A DNA stretch of 64,000 nucleotides from Bullera alba (Eukaryota > Basidiomycota > Tremellomycetes > Tremellales > Bulleraceae): assembly GCA_001600095.1 (NCBI GenBank), contig BCIX01000003.1, positions 310,001 to 374,000 of the forward strand, given 5' to 3'. The notes under the pieces are model-generated. The model did no database searches. It had not been told where the DNA came from and saw only the letters and a program-made list of their open reading frames with translations. The position numbers and the translations under genes were made by a program. The stretch's first letter is position 1. Each line of letters begins with the position of its first letter. Positions 10,798-21,980 of this stretch are shown here, piece by piece.

Positions 10798-11408
10798 TCT
10801 GTGTTCTCTTATTCAGTGTCAGTTGATCATCAGCTTGCAGGGGAAGTGAGCCGAGGTGGATGAGGGTGAGGATTGGTGGTGAACCTCGACCAGGAATGCT
10901 GTTGGGTCAAGTACTTGGCCAAACGACCACCAGTAGTGTAGCGAAGAAGCAATGCTGGCGTCCTTCTCAACGAAATCCCACTGCTGAAACCCTCGACAGG
11001 CGTCTCCATACCCTCCCTTCATGCCGACATGTCGCCACAAACCGTGTTCGAGTATGATCCACCCGGTCTAACGCGGCCCAACGCGCATACCTCGCCTTCA
11101 CCGTCCTTTGACCTCGAGACGACCTTTGTTTCGATATGATCATACTCGTCATCAGCGTTAAAGTCTCTCAAGAGCCATCCTTTCCCAGCGATCGAATCGT
11201 CATTCTAGCGTATAGCCTTAGCGTTGAGTGTGTCAGCGTGTCGTGGTGCTTCTCTTGGAGCAAGGTCATAAAATCGTACATGCGCAAACTGAATGCCACA
11301 GATCAACCATCTTATCGCCCACTCTTTGCGAATAGCAAACAGTGCCGACTCCTCGCCACCTGCCCAGCGCGCGCGTGTCCTCAGATCTCCATCCTGGACT
11401 GTTCTATC
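10798..11408. other. Intergenic region, 611 bp
   Basis: Lies upstream of the unknown gene and downstream of the RAE1 stop. Short open frames are present but show no coding features or supported splice pairs. I see no RNA gene. Confidence 0.45.
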
Positions 11409-13035
11409 CTACCGCTTGTCCTTCTTCCTCACTTCATCAACCTTGACAGGATGCAGCATAACCTTGTTGACGTTCGACGCCGCAGGTGGAACACCCTGGT
11501 GACCCTTCGACCAGTCATACGACAGAGCACTGAAATCATTGGGTCAGAGATAGGTCTGCGGATCTGAATGCGCGAAACTTACTAGGCGAAGATCTCGTGG
11601 TTGTGGTTGAAAGCGGTGGAAACAATGGGCGTCCCGAACTGAGGTGGTTTGGCGTCGGAATCACCGTTGTTCAGTTCTTTGAGTGTGAAGGCTAATGGGG
11701 TTCTAGGTCAGAGCAGTACAGTGGGTTGCGCCGAGGACTTACGCTTGACTTTTGTCCTGTTGACACCGTCCCAGAAAGTCAAACTACCATCGCTGCCACC
11801 GGTACAGAAAGTGTTGTATCCCTTATGGAAAGTGATGGTGTTGACGGCGAAGACGTTTTGCGAGTATTGCTGACCAGACATGGTCGCTGGTGTGCCCGGC
11901 ATCGAGTTGTTGGGGATATCATATCGGTGGCACTTGAACGAGTAGTTGCGACTATGACAGGTCAGCTGAGCTCTGGACCAGACTGATTCAAGTGTCGATG
12001 AGCTCACTTCGATTTTTCGTCCTCAGCTGGGTACCTTCACCGAAGTCAGTCTCTGCGCTCACCCAGTAGCAGTCGGACTCACTGGATGGCCACTCTGCCC
12101 TCTACACTGCCAACTGTATACGCATCACCAGATGGGAAACAAGAGACCACTCTCGTCTGCCACTTCAGTGGGGAGTCGATTGTCTATAAAGCGAGTTTAT
12201 TAGTATTGTACGAAGGAACGACAAGGACCACCTCACCTTCCACTGCTTCATTGGATCTTGCAGGTTGAATATATGCAGTTTTCGGTTCGCTGTCGCCACG
12301 ACCTGTCACTACAGTCAGCTAGATGAACTTTCGGGGACGAAATGCCAGCTGATTACTCGCCATCAACTTCTCCGCAATATCCATGCTATACGCGTTCTCC
12401 CCTAGCTCGACGGTTCCAACTGGATTGGGCGTCCTCAGATCCCAGTACTGCAGACGTCAGCGCGATGCCCGGGCTCTGCCACCACAATGGTCCCACCTTC
12501 AGCTTCTTATCCCATCCCGCAGTGACGATCATGCCGTCCCCTTGTTGCAAGTACTTGATGCACTTGATGGGAGCGTCATGCGCCGCGACTTGTTGTTGCT
12601 GCCCCGTGGCGACGTCGTACATTCTCGCAGCGTTGTCGCATCCCGCTGAGAATATGTGTTGTCCGCTCTATATCATGCGTCAGCGGTTGGTCACTCGAGC
12701 ACAGCTTCTCTTCGCTGGACTTGCATTTGACCAAGTGAGATCTAGGACCGGTGCTTCGTGATTGTACATCGCTTTCGGCTGCGACTGCCCTTGCGAGTTG
12801 ACATCGTATAGTCGGACCTAACATCGAGTCAGTGTGAGGTCCTATGTAATCTTTGCCGACTGGGACAAGGCAGGCAGCCTGCCCGGCAGCTAGGGAAATC
12901 ACTGACTCCGTTGTCCCAACTTCCTACAGCCAAAAGATCTTGCGTGGGCGAGAATCCGATCTTCGATATCGAGTCCGTTGGCGGCTGTGCCAGCTCGAGA
13001 TCTTTCGAGACCATTCGAAAGGCCGTGTTCATCAT
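11409..13035 (-). CDS. RAE1: RAE1/Gle2 mRNA export WD40 protein
   Basis: About eight exons. The protein reads [118 protein letters not shown] and ends [18 protein letters not shown]. The same order occurs in fission yeast Rae1, including the SFRCHR, AISYDWSKG and MLHP blocks. It forms a seven-bladed propeller that binds the GLEBS segment of a nucleoporin and works in mRNA export. I chose the ATG at 13035 (MMNTAF). Upstream, in the same frame, SLFAN resembles the usual 'MSLFG' start, so a tiny 5' exon may exist. Confidence 0.94.
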
Positions 13036-13527
13036 GTTGGCGAAGAGACTGCCTCAGTCCAGAGCGTGTTGAGAAAGTGTGAATCGGGTAAGAGCTCGAA
13101 CGACGCGGTAGTCGTCTCGGCTTGCGGCGGCTCGAGGGCGCTGATGGAGCAGCACTTGTTCACTACCAATTACGTATGATGATGGGGTGATGGCAAAAGC
13201 TGAGGAAGCCTCGCGAGTCGTGCAGTGGATATGCAGACGGAGAGGGTGCGAGGGCGATAGGGAGGCAGTAGTCGGACAAGAGTCAGAAGTCAGGCCGGTC
13301 AAAGTTGTGGTGGGCGTTGTATGGTGGATTTTAGGTTTAAGTCACCGTGAGAAACTAACAAGCGGAGCGTTCGAGATTTCTGAAAAATGTGTAGGCTGTC
13401 TTGTGAGGTTGTTGACAAAGCACTCCTAGCATCGAACATCGTATCGACGGCAACACTCCCAGCCGCCAGAACCACACAGATAGCGGGCGTCAGCCACCAG
13501 TATCCAAATTTCGTAGTTTTCACCGCC
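13036..13527. other. Divergent intergenic region RAE1 / HGH1
   Basis: 492 bp. It must contain both promoters and perhaps a short first exon of RAE1. No other gene is visible. Confidence 0.5.
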
Positions 13528-15380
13528 ATGGCGTCCCTCATCGAGCTTTTCCAATTCCTCGACTCGCCAAACCCCTCCGCCAGACATCTCGCCTTGCAGA
13601 ACCTTGTCGGACATACCGCCAAGAACCAGCCCGAAAGGCACATATTCATCCCTTCTCCGTTCGCTGGCACGGGAACGACTGGAGGAGGACTACTGCCTGA
13701 AAAGCGGAAGCAGGATAGCGAGCAGGATGAGCTCAAGCTCAAAGCGCTGAGGGATCTGATGGAGCTGTGCAGCGATCAAGCGGTGAGCTTGAGTTGAGTA
13801 ATGAGTGACGCAGAGGGCTGATTCTGTTCGAAGATGATTGCGCATGATGCTTTGTCGGGATTGATCAACCTCGCAGATACACTGGCAGTAGCTAAGCACC
13901 TTGCGACTGAGCAATTCCTCGTATGGCTCATCTCGTATACGACAGTGAGTGCCGTTCTGCAGATGGGATGGTACAGAGATACCGACTGCCCGTCTACAGA
14001 ACACCACATCTCCGTTATCTCCCTTGACAGCGATGCTGCTCTCCAATTTGACATCGCATACGTCGTTGCTGCCTCAAATCGTTAATCTCACCATTCCCAT
14101 TGTTGGCCTCCCGCTGTCCAAGCACTACCCGCCGTACCACCTTCCAGCGGCTGCATCAGCATCGTCCAGCTTTCACCCGGACTACAGAGACCCAGCGGTC
14201 GTGCCTGCCAATGCGGAAGCTGGGCAGGAGGAGGAGCGAGACATCGAGGCACTGCGTGCGCTCGTTCAGGCTTTCGAGGACGGTGCTGGCGAGGGCGTGA
14301 AGGAAGGCAAGGGAAAGAGAAAGGGAGAGTGTCATTTCCTCGCCTCGGTCTTTGCGAACGTCTCGATGGTGAGCCCAGTCCGCAATGTGGTACACAGCGA
14401 TACTGACGTTTCTGCTCTCAGTTGCCGGCTACGAGACAACTTCTGCTTACGCCGCGGCCACCTTTCCCACATCCCTCTTCGGATTTGCCATCGCCCGACG
14501 ACGAACCGCTGCTGAGCAAGATTGTCGTGTATACCGGACATCCAGATACAATCAGGCGTGGAGGTGCTTTGGGCTGTATCAAGAACTGTGCGATGGACCG
14601 GGCGTCAATGGGATGGCTTTTGGCCAGCGAAGGTGAGTTTGTGTGTCGGACCCTTCGGATTACCGCTGACTCTGGCTTTCAGATGAGCGAGTGCGACTAC
14701 CCTCGGACCCGTCGCGAAAGGTGAAAGGAGTAGACGTTGTTCCATGGGTCCTCGCGCCGTTGATGGGCCCGGAGGAGTATGATGTGGACGTGAGTCGTGC
14801 TGGAGGTCATACTTAAGACCCTATCTGACATATCGCCGATTTCAGGAGATGGAGCAACTCCCGCCGACATTACAATTCCTGGGCGCCGAGAAGAAGCGCG
14901 AACAGGATACTGTGTTGCGTATGATGTGTATTGACATCTTGCTACTGTTATCCACTAGTGAGTGTCTGGCTGGTATATCATTATTGCGTATCTGTCATCC
15001 GTCGCCCCAATCTCTTCATCTCGACCTCCCCCTTTTTCTCTCACTACAGCGTCTATCTTCGCTTCCATAAATCCGAAATCCGGACAGGAGATCAGTAACT
15101 GAAGTTGCTCTTAGCTTTCACTGGCAGAGAATCATTACGAAGTCGCGGGGCATACTTTGTCGTAAGAGAGCTGCACAAAGTGGAGACGGATCAAGCGGTG
15201 AGTTCATATTGATAATGTGGGAAACATATCTAATACTTCGCGCCCCAGATCAAAGATGCGATCGAGCGATTGGTATCCTTGATCCAAGGTGAAGAAGGGC
15301 ACGACACCAAAGCCGAGCATATTGGCGAGCTAGTTAAGGTCAAGGATGAGGAGGCAGAGCTCGACGTTGTGGAAGTGTAG
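13528..15380 (+). CDS. HGH1: HGH1-like armadillo/HEAT protein (eEF2 folding cochaperone)
   Basis: Starts MASLIELFQFLDSPNPSARHLALQNLVG, typical of Hgh1 (DUF383/DUF384). Further landmarks are LSGLINLADTLAVAKHLA, CHFLASVFANVSMLPATRQLLL, KIVVYTGHPDTIRRGGALGC, LGCIKNCAMDRASMGWLL and the DUF384 part LPPTLQFLGAEKKREQDTVLR, MCIDILLLL, TGRESLRSRGAYFVVRELHK. Yeast Hgh1 helps the chaperonin TRiC fold translation factor eEF2 in the cytosol. Eight or so exons; most introns are about 50 nt, but the one after LLLLST (about 14960-15114) is roughly three times longer than usual. The C-terminal tail is acidic. It converges on the HExxH gene. Confidence 0.92.
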
Positions 15381-15470
15381 TCGCGCATCCAGCATCCACC
15401 TGCATGCACCGAAGTCGAAAAAGGTCTGGAGACTTAGCGTAAGTTCGTATTGGGTCGGATAAGAACATTT

Positions 15471-16748
15471 TCAAATGAGAGCCGGGGGTGGTGGTCCTCG
15501 TGGTCTATTCGGGAACGATGGCGGCGTTCCGTTGCGTTCGGGCCGGAAACATTGACGTTCCACTCCGTCGGCGGGAACGCCAGCCAAGTACGTCGTCGCC
15601 GCTGGAGATCCTCCCCGCAATCGTCTCGCTGCCGGAACCCTCCCATCTACGATCGCCTCTCGGCCTTCCCGCCTGATGGGCAGATTGCTTTGCCACCTAT
15701 TCTGACCTTTGATGATTAACCCCGTTCTCACTCGTTCACTTACCTTCCACCAACGAGGTGACTACTTCATCCTTGATCTTGAAGTAACGATTGGGGTTCC
15801 AACTTTGGAGCACCAGCTGCTGAATGCACCTGGCCTTTGGAAGGCGTTTGTCAGCTGGAAGGTATATCTGATGCCAGGAGCTAAGAGGACTGACCTGCTG
15901 GTCATCATCCTCGCCTTCCCCCAATATCGCTACGAGCTCCCCTCCCACGACGTCCTGCTCCCAAGCCCGTCCGCCTTCGCCAGCATATTTCACGACGTTT
16001 TCAATGTAAACAGGTCGAAAATGTTTCTTGTCGGTGATTGTCACCGTGGGCGGAGTGTCATGAACTATCCCTACCTATGAACACGATCAGCGGATCCCAT
16101 CGACAGCAGTACAGACCACATACGACTCGACCTCGAACAAGATGCTGTGCCTCGTGGCACACTGTAATCGCCAAGTGGAGAATGGATCGTCGGTACGCCT
16201 TGTGGTCGACCGTCGTTCGCGCGCAGACCGCTGTCGACACCAACTCCTGGGATGAGCATATGTTCTCAGTTCTGTCGAGCGGAAAACTGCCTCACGTTGT
16301 GCGATATATAAAGATCCTCCTGTGCGTTCAATGGAACGCACATCCCGGAGTCTTCGATGTCATCGTCAATGTAGATGACCATATTCGAGCCCCGCAGCCA
16401 GTCGCCGACCTGTTTCGCTATCCAATCTCGCTCAGGAGCCTCCTTGACAGGGGGCGTTTCGCCGAGGGTTTCATCCAACGCCAGACCTCCGACGTCCATC
16501 AACGCGTCGATCGTCGTCTCCTCCGATCTTATGGAACCGAGAATCCTACGTGCCACTTCAACCGTCTTACTCAAGACTATGATCTCATCATGCGTAGCTG
16601 GGACATCATTAGGTTCTCCTAGGTTGGAGTGAAAGAATCTCGTTTGGGGGGTGTAGGGGGGGAGGTCGAGATGTACGGCGGAACGGGTTCGTTGCAGCGG
16701 GTCGCTCCGGGTCGCTCGCGGGGCGTGTCTGACTAGCGTTTTGGGCAT
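15471..16748 (-). CDS. Fungal HExxH-motif protein, putative zinc metallopeptidase-like
   Basis: Phase-consistent exons can be joined: exon 1 ends ...YISHN at the donor near 16292. Exon 2 reads ELVSTAVCARTTV, then AITVCHEAQHLVRGRV, ending at a GTATGT donor. Exon 3 reads GIVHDTPPTVTITDKKHF, then YAGEGGRAWEQDVVGGELVA. The last exon ends PNRPRGPPPPALI. HEAQH (codons at 16142-16156) fits the zinc-peptidase HExxH pattern. Downstream GEGGRAWE then VVGGE may supply a third ligand, as in uncharacterised fungal HExxH proteins. No activity is known to me. The N-terminus is Arg/Thr-rich and could be a weak mitochondrial presequence. A 10-bp duplication lies inside codons ~11-17. A 27-nt stretch (15868-15894) could be an intron or coding, since both keep the frame. 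Confidence 0.6.
16698..16717. repeat. 10-bp tandem duplication inside the first exon of the HExxH gene
   Basis: The unit cgggtcgctc occurs twice back to back. Because 10 is not a multiple of three, gain of one copy would shift the frame, so the presumed start at 16748 may be recent or a downstream ATG may be used. Confidence 0.75.
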
Positions 16749-17159
16749 GTCGCTACGGGTAAGATCGTGAACTCAGGTGTGCCGTGGAAAGTTGTGAAGA
16801 GAAAGCTTCCAAGTGAGTGTACGTGTCAAGTCTTTACGGTTACTTCGATCGACGAGCCGGCAACCTGAAACAAGTGACCTGAAACGCGCCAGCAGCAAGG
16901 TAACTCTCACCTACTTTACAACCACCCCCAAGGGCGGAAGGGTTCGCAAAGCTTATATGATAGTCCTGCATATCTACGGTCATGATCGTGATGTCCTTCT
17001 AAACTGACTGCATCGACTATTACTACAGATCATAATGAATAGGACAAACCAACACGGCAAAACAGGCGAAATGTCCCCTCATACCAATCTCCTCGCTGAC
17101 AGATGACGAGCTGAATTCCATCTCGTGGTCGAACGGCGAGGAGACATGACGTTGGGAGA
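16749..17159. other. Intergenic region, 411 bp
   Basis: Between the 3' end of the permease gene and the 5' end of the HExxH gene, both on the minus strand. No feature beyond promoter/3'-UTR sequence is evident. Confidence 0.5.
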
Positions 17160-20100
17160 TCACACCAAGAACCTGAACCCCTTCTGCATCTGCGCAGCAT
17201 CCCGGACGGTCGTGCTCTCCAGCTCGGCAGCCCGCTCGAGGGTATCTCCATGCTCGCCAAAGGCCCTCTCGCCGGCCTCCAGTCGCCTATTGGCCGATTT
17301 GAGGATCTCCCTGAACAAAAAGTTGAGCTGCATGTGTGTCAGCTCGCTCACTCGATTACACTAGCAGGCTTTTACTCACTGCGATCGTGGTGACGAACAT
17401 TGCAAGCACGATGCCATAGGACTTAGTGTAGCTCCTGTGAAGTATGTCAGATTGGAACATCCTCCCGGGAATAGGCTCGAGTTAGACTTACGGGCCGAAC
17501 TTGCTGGGCCAGACGTACTGAGGCGTGTCAGATCATACAACTTGCGCAGTGGAGTCTAAGCTAATCACGAGCGCTGCCTGGCGTTTTGGCGGAGCCTTCA
17601 CAGGAGAGGGTAGGAAAGAGCTTGAATGGAATCAGGAATTGGACTCACACTTCCAGCTATGTTACCAGTTTGGGACAAGGCGTTCTACAGTGATAACCTG
17701 GGTCAGCAGGCACATAGAGTGCCGACAATGACTCCCAGCTCACCATGAAAGCGAGCGCAACGGCTCGCTTGGCCGGTGGACGAGGGAACGAACTGCTCAT
17801 CCAGGTGTACATCTGCGAAGGTCAGAAAAGTCCAGGGGAGGATCCATTAGACTGACAATGATGTAGCCTATGGACGCTATTCAGCAACAAGAGCCATAGC
17901 CAAGAAATATACTCACCTGCGTAGGAGCCCGCTTGGAGGAAGAGAGCAAAGTAACGCGCGGCTCGGGCTTGAGTGGCTGAGCGAGAGTGAGATGCAATAC
18001 TTGTGATTCTCTTGCAGTAGACGTACCCATGGAAATGATGAAGCCGATGATACCCATAATGAGTGGCCATCTGCACGATCTTAGATCAGAACAAACCTCG
18101 ACTCAGGGGAAATAGTTGACCCACGTAGAATGCCAGAACTTCTCCTTGGTCCTGTCCGAGTGGATCGAGTTGGCGAGAGAGATGATGCAGGAGAACTGGA
18201 TTCGTCGTCGTCAGTACAGGTGTATCGATCTACGAGACGACGGTAAACTGACGACCCAAGGGGGTGCACTCAAAAGTAGAGTCTCGGTGGTGCCGTAACC
18301 CAAGGTCTTTGTCTGTATGATGGTCAGCTTTTTACATCACCGAAGGTGATCAAGGCGCAGCATCTGAAACGAACCAGAGTTGGGAAGTAGCTGAGCCACG
18401 TCAGCGAATTCAATCTCTCGCCGGAGACCAACTCACATGTTGAACGACAGCCCGGTCACACAAGCCGTAAGACTGAGCATGAGGATGTAGATCTTCCAGT
18501 CCTGCGCCGTGGATCAGTTGGCCCCATCCTGACCCCATCGCGGTGTTTGCAGGCGGCGACTCACGCTCAATGCCATCACAAATCCTGCATACCACTTGTC
18601 CTCCTTCGAATCGACATCCACTTCGCCGACCTACCGGCAACTCTGTCAGTATGACCCAGGGTCATGTACCCCCCTATTTATCACTCACATCCTCTAGCAT
18701 TCTCAGCTGGGCGACCTGGAGCTCCTCTTTGGAGAAACCGAATCGGGTGTTGTGGGGGAAATCCGGCAACATGACAATAGCAATTAGAGCCACGAACATC
18801 GTTATAGCTCCTTCAACTGAGGGAGGCATTAGCGCTTAGCTTTGTGCTCACAGCGAGACGTGTGAAGACTTACTGTAGAAGAGCCATCTCCAGGCAGAAT
18901 GGCCGAGACTGGGGTAGTGTGAGATTGCATCTGACGTGCAGAAATGTCACCTGGACGACTCACACGCCCTTCATATTGGCCAGAACTCCAGCGGCGATGA
19001 GAGACCCAAATGCGTTCGAGATCAGGTTTCCACAGTAGAGAAGCGTGTATCGCAGACTGAGGGGTAAGCGGGTGATGATCGGTACAGCTGAGCTCCGGAA
19101 TCTTACCTGATCTCATCGGCCTTATACCATTTACTCACAAATAGAGTGAGCTCGGAAGCAAGACCAGACAGGCGGTACAGCTCACCTGAGAAGGAATAGA
19201 GCTCCGGGGAGGAAAGCAGCCTCTACCATACTAACAGCACTGTCAACATCACACCAAGCGGTAAGATTGATGAGTTGGACCCACCCCAAGAATAGCCTGG
19301 TGAGAAGAGCACCAACAAAGTTCTTCGTGATACCAGTCAGAACGGAGATCATTCCCCACTAGACGTTATCCAGTCAATTTATCGAGTGCCATTGGGTTAA
19401 TTGACTTACGATCAACATGGCGATCGGAAGGTAGATTGAAGGACGTCCGACCAGGTTGAGCAACATGTTTGAAGGGACTGAGTAGACCATCAGCCTTGTT
19501 CTCTTCATCTGCGTCGCTGTACTTACCTTGGAACAAGATGTATCCCACGTAGAGGATGGACAGCAGTGTCTGGAACTGAGTGTCGCTGAGGCCCAACTCT
19601 TCTTCGAAGCCTATTCGGTGTCAGCCTTCGGTGGCCCAACACTCTGGGCGGCAAGGCTGACCTTGAAGCCTTGCAGCGGCCGCATTGTTACGGTCGATGT
19701 AGTTTCTAGACACATGAGCGAGTCTTCGAGGATCCAAGGAGTCTCAATTCAGCTTACAGAACTAGCCCGAAGTCAGCATTGAAGCTCCCACCTGTCGCAA
19801 TAAGTGCTCACTGTAAATGACACTGAACAGAACGAATCGCTCGGTCAGTAAGTTGAGGACAGCCACTACTCTCCATATCAAACTCACATCTACATCGACT
19901 GTCAGTAACATTCCCCGGCTTGCAGCTTGGCACTCACAAGGATACTGAATCTCAGATCGAGTTTGAGCTTGAGCCTCTTCTCGATCCTCATCCTCTTCTC
20001 CGATCCCATCTCGAGGCCGTCGACCGCACCAAAGGTCTTGTTCATATTGGCCTTCTCCTCAGCGGAGAGATGTTCGGCATGATCGATAGCTTGCTTGTTG

Positions 20101-20189
20101 TTGAGTTGAGCGTTGTGCGGATCCGTGACAACGGTGTGTGCCGACATGGCGTCGTTGTGTTCCGAGAACCTCGACGCGTTGTCCACCAT
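17160..20189 (-). CDS. MFS permease of the Dal5/Tna1 (anion:cation symporter) family
   Basis: A heavily split gene (more than ten short exons). The cytosolic N-terminus holds AEHLSAEEKANMNKTFG and EKRLKLKLDLRFSIL, ending in the usual 'R-K-x-D-x-R-x-x-P' region of this family. Then come FIDRNNAAAARLQGFEEELG, LSDTQFQTLLSILYVGYILF, VPSNMLLNLVGRPSIYLP, WGMISVLTGITKNF, LTRLFLGWVEAAFLPGALFL, LSKWYKADE, WRWLFYIEGAITMFVALIA and LPDFPHNTRFGFSKEE. Those blocks are diagnostic. The C-terminus ends in ...MQKGFRFLV, as allantoate/nicotinate permeases do. Twelve membrane segments are expected. Substrates in the family include allantoate, nicotinate, biotin and pantothenate; I cannot tell which here. Confidence 0.9.
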
Positions 20190-20378
20190 CTTGCTTGAGG
20201 GTCGATGGTTAGGATGTAATCAGATGCGGGGAAGAGGATTTCTCAAGGCCTGGAAGCCCGTTCTTATACTGTAGCGACTCTTTTGAAAGGCCAGGGAGGA
20301 CGGTCGATATTGATTATACCCAAAGCCTGCAGAAACGTCATCGACCCAAGCTCGGTCAGCGATTCAGCTGGGATATAC

Positions 20379-20400
20379 GCTCCTCCAGGCTCCTCCAGGA
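20379..20400. repeat. 10-bp tandem duplication
   Basis: The period-10 match runs for 11 positions (unit gctcctccag). Confidence 0.8.
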
Positions 20401-20438
20401 GCAGCAAAAGTCATTTAGGTCAGGTGGACCCGATTTCC

Positions 20439-20458
20439 ATCGGCAGCTATCGGCAGTC
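20439..20458. repeat. 10-bp-period imperfect duplication
   Basis: atcggcag occurs at 20439 and again exactly 10 bp later; 8 matching positions. Confidence 0.6.
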
Positions 20459-20486
20459 AAATCGGTTCGGGCACGAAGACGGGTTC

Positions 20487-20506
20487 TCCCTGGTCTTCCC
20501 TGGTCC
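20487..20506. repeat. 10-bp-period duplication
   Basis: tccctggtc occurs at 20487 and 20497; 9 consecutive matches at period 10. Confidence 0.7.
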
Positions 20507-20618
20507 TCCACCCTTCCAGACCCATCCTCCACTTGCCCCTGTCGGTGCCCTCGGTACCCACAGATGTTTACTTCGCTTGGCGAGCTATCTTTAGGTCAAG
20601 GCAGGTTCCAGCTTGGAC

Positions 20619-20643
20619 GTGACTGCAGGTGACTGCAGGTGAC
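20619..20643. repeat. 10-bp tandem repeat, 2.5 copies
   Basis: The unit gactgcaggt is present twice in full with partial copies on both sides; 15 consecutive matches at period 10. Confidence 0.85.
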
Positions 20644-20944
20644 AGCTGACTGGCTCTAAATCCCGGAGTCTTGCTCGCCTCTCGGAGTCTCGGACATGTC
20701 ATCGTTGTGGAGCGAAGTAACGGCAAAAGACGGGCCGGCGGCGAAGGTGGTCCGAGCACCGGAGCACATAGGCGTAGGATCCAGTTAGCAAGCCTTTTAG
20801 CGGGGCCAGATACCAGGCGTGCCAATCAAGTGTTTCCCGTGAAACCCGGAGTGGTTGCCTGCATGAGTCATCACAATTGACACACTGTCTGTTGTCAAGT
20901 TGGCTCGTTTCATCGTTCCATGTCGGTCCAGATCGTCATCTTTC

Positions 20945-20957
20945 GGTCACCGTGACC
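20945..20957. promoter_or_regulatory. 13-bp perfect inverted repeat upstream of the peroxiredoxin
   Basis: GGTCAC-C-GTGACC, about 120 bp upstream of the peroxiredoxin ATG. The dyad symmetry would suit a dimeric regulator; none is identified. Confidence 0.35.
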
Positions 20958-21074
20958 ACGTCGATAGAGGTCTCTCAGTGGCGACCGTGAACACATATCA
21001 AGAATCGCTCCTCGCTGTCTTCGTACCTCTAACTATCGCAAAACATCCCAGACACACCAAATCACTTCAACATC

Positions 21075-21832
21075 ATGGGCAAACACGCTATGATTGGCAA
21101 GCAGGCGCCTGCGCTCGAATTGCCTAGCACTACTGGCGGCACGTACAGGCTGCCCGTCGGCGAAAAGGTGGGACAGCTGCCGGCTCTATACCACTCCTAG
21201 AGCTTAGCTGACCACGTTCTCTATAGCCCATCGCTCTGTTCTTTGTGCGTTGACCACCTCGATCTATTTGCGGCCACGACGAAAAGACTAACGGAGCTCA
21301 TATATAGTTTCCCAAAGCCGGTACTGCGGTCTGTACCGCCGAGGCATGCTCTTTCCGAGATGCCCAGGCGGACAATGTCACGTTCAAGCGACACCCAGAG
21401 CTGGAAGTCGTTGGTATCAGCACAGGTGAGTCGAGCGATCTGACCGAGCGGGACGTGCTGATCGCTTTCCGGCCCAGACTCGATAACTGCCCAAACGACA
21501 TTTGCCGACGAGAACAAGCTGTCATACCCCGTCCTGTCAGATGAGAAGAATGAGGCTAGAAAGGCGTACGGCGTAAACAAGCAACTGCTAGGTCTCGCTC
21601 CAGGTACGTCTGGCTCTCAGCAATCGGTTGATGGCAATACTCACCCAGAGTATCAGGTCGAGAAACGTTCTTCATCGACGCCAAGGGCGTTATCAGGGGT
21701 GTCTGCGATAGTGCCTTCTCCTCGGGGTGAGTTTCTGCCACGAGCTAGGATCATTCGAGCTGACATAAATGCAGCGCCCATCTGAAGTTCGTCGAGAAGA
21801 TGCTGCAAGACACCGATGGCGGAAAAGCCTAG
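21075..21832 (+). CDS. Peroxiredoxin, BCP/PrxQ (Dot5-like) type
   Basis: About 165 aa in six short exons. It starts MGKHAMIGKQAPALELPSTT, then ALFFFPKAGTAVCTAEACSF. The peroxidatic Cys (TAVCT) and a second Cys five residues later (EACSF) give the C-x4-C pattern of atypical two-Cys BCP/PrxQ enzymes. VVGISTDS, TFADENKLSYPVLSDE and RETFFIDAKGVIRGVCDS follow, the usual thioredoxin-fold blocks. Such enzymes reduce peroxides with thioredoxin. The Dot5 homologue of yeast is nuclear, but no clear targeting signal is visible here. The canonical Pro-Lys-Asp/Thr before the active Cys is replaced by PKAGTAV. It shares its promoter with the permease and converges on YME1. Confidence 0.93.
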
Positions 21833-21980
21833 ACCGGGACTGTGGACTCTCGGACCTTTTCCGGCAAACTACGATATACCCCATAGACAACTATCTCCCT
21901 TTTTCTGATCTAGTCTGAATGCCGAGTGTGCATGCTGTTTTGAATGATGCTATAATCTACTACTACACCAAATACTACTC

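Larger units (their letters stand above)
20190..21074. other. Divergent intergenic region with clustered 10-bp tandem duplications
   Basis: 885 bp between the permease and the peroxiredoxin. It has four separate 10-bp-period duplications between 20379 and 20643 and a 13-bp palindrome at 20945-20957. No coding exon or RNA gene is apparent. Confidence 0.6.

Noticed and set aside
13170..13210. TGATGA...CTGA run as a box C/D snoRNA
   Set aside because: The spacing between boxes is too short for a guide and no terminal stem is visible.
16038..16622. 194-codon open frame on the plus strand
   Set aside because: It is antisense to exons of the HExxH gene, whose frames join in phase and contain the HEAQH motif. 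The plus frame has no domain and no sensible start.
20190..21074. Several GATA/TATC cores suggesting nitrogen control of the permease
   Set aside because: The number is about what chance gives in 885 bp, and the cores are scattered rather than paired.
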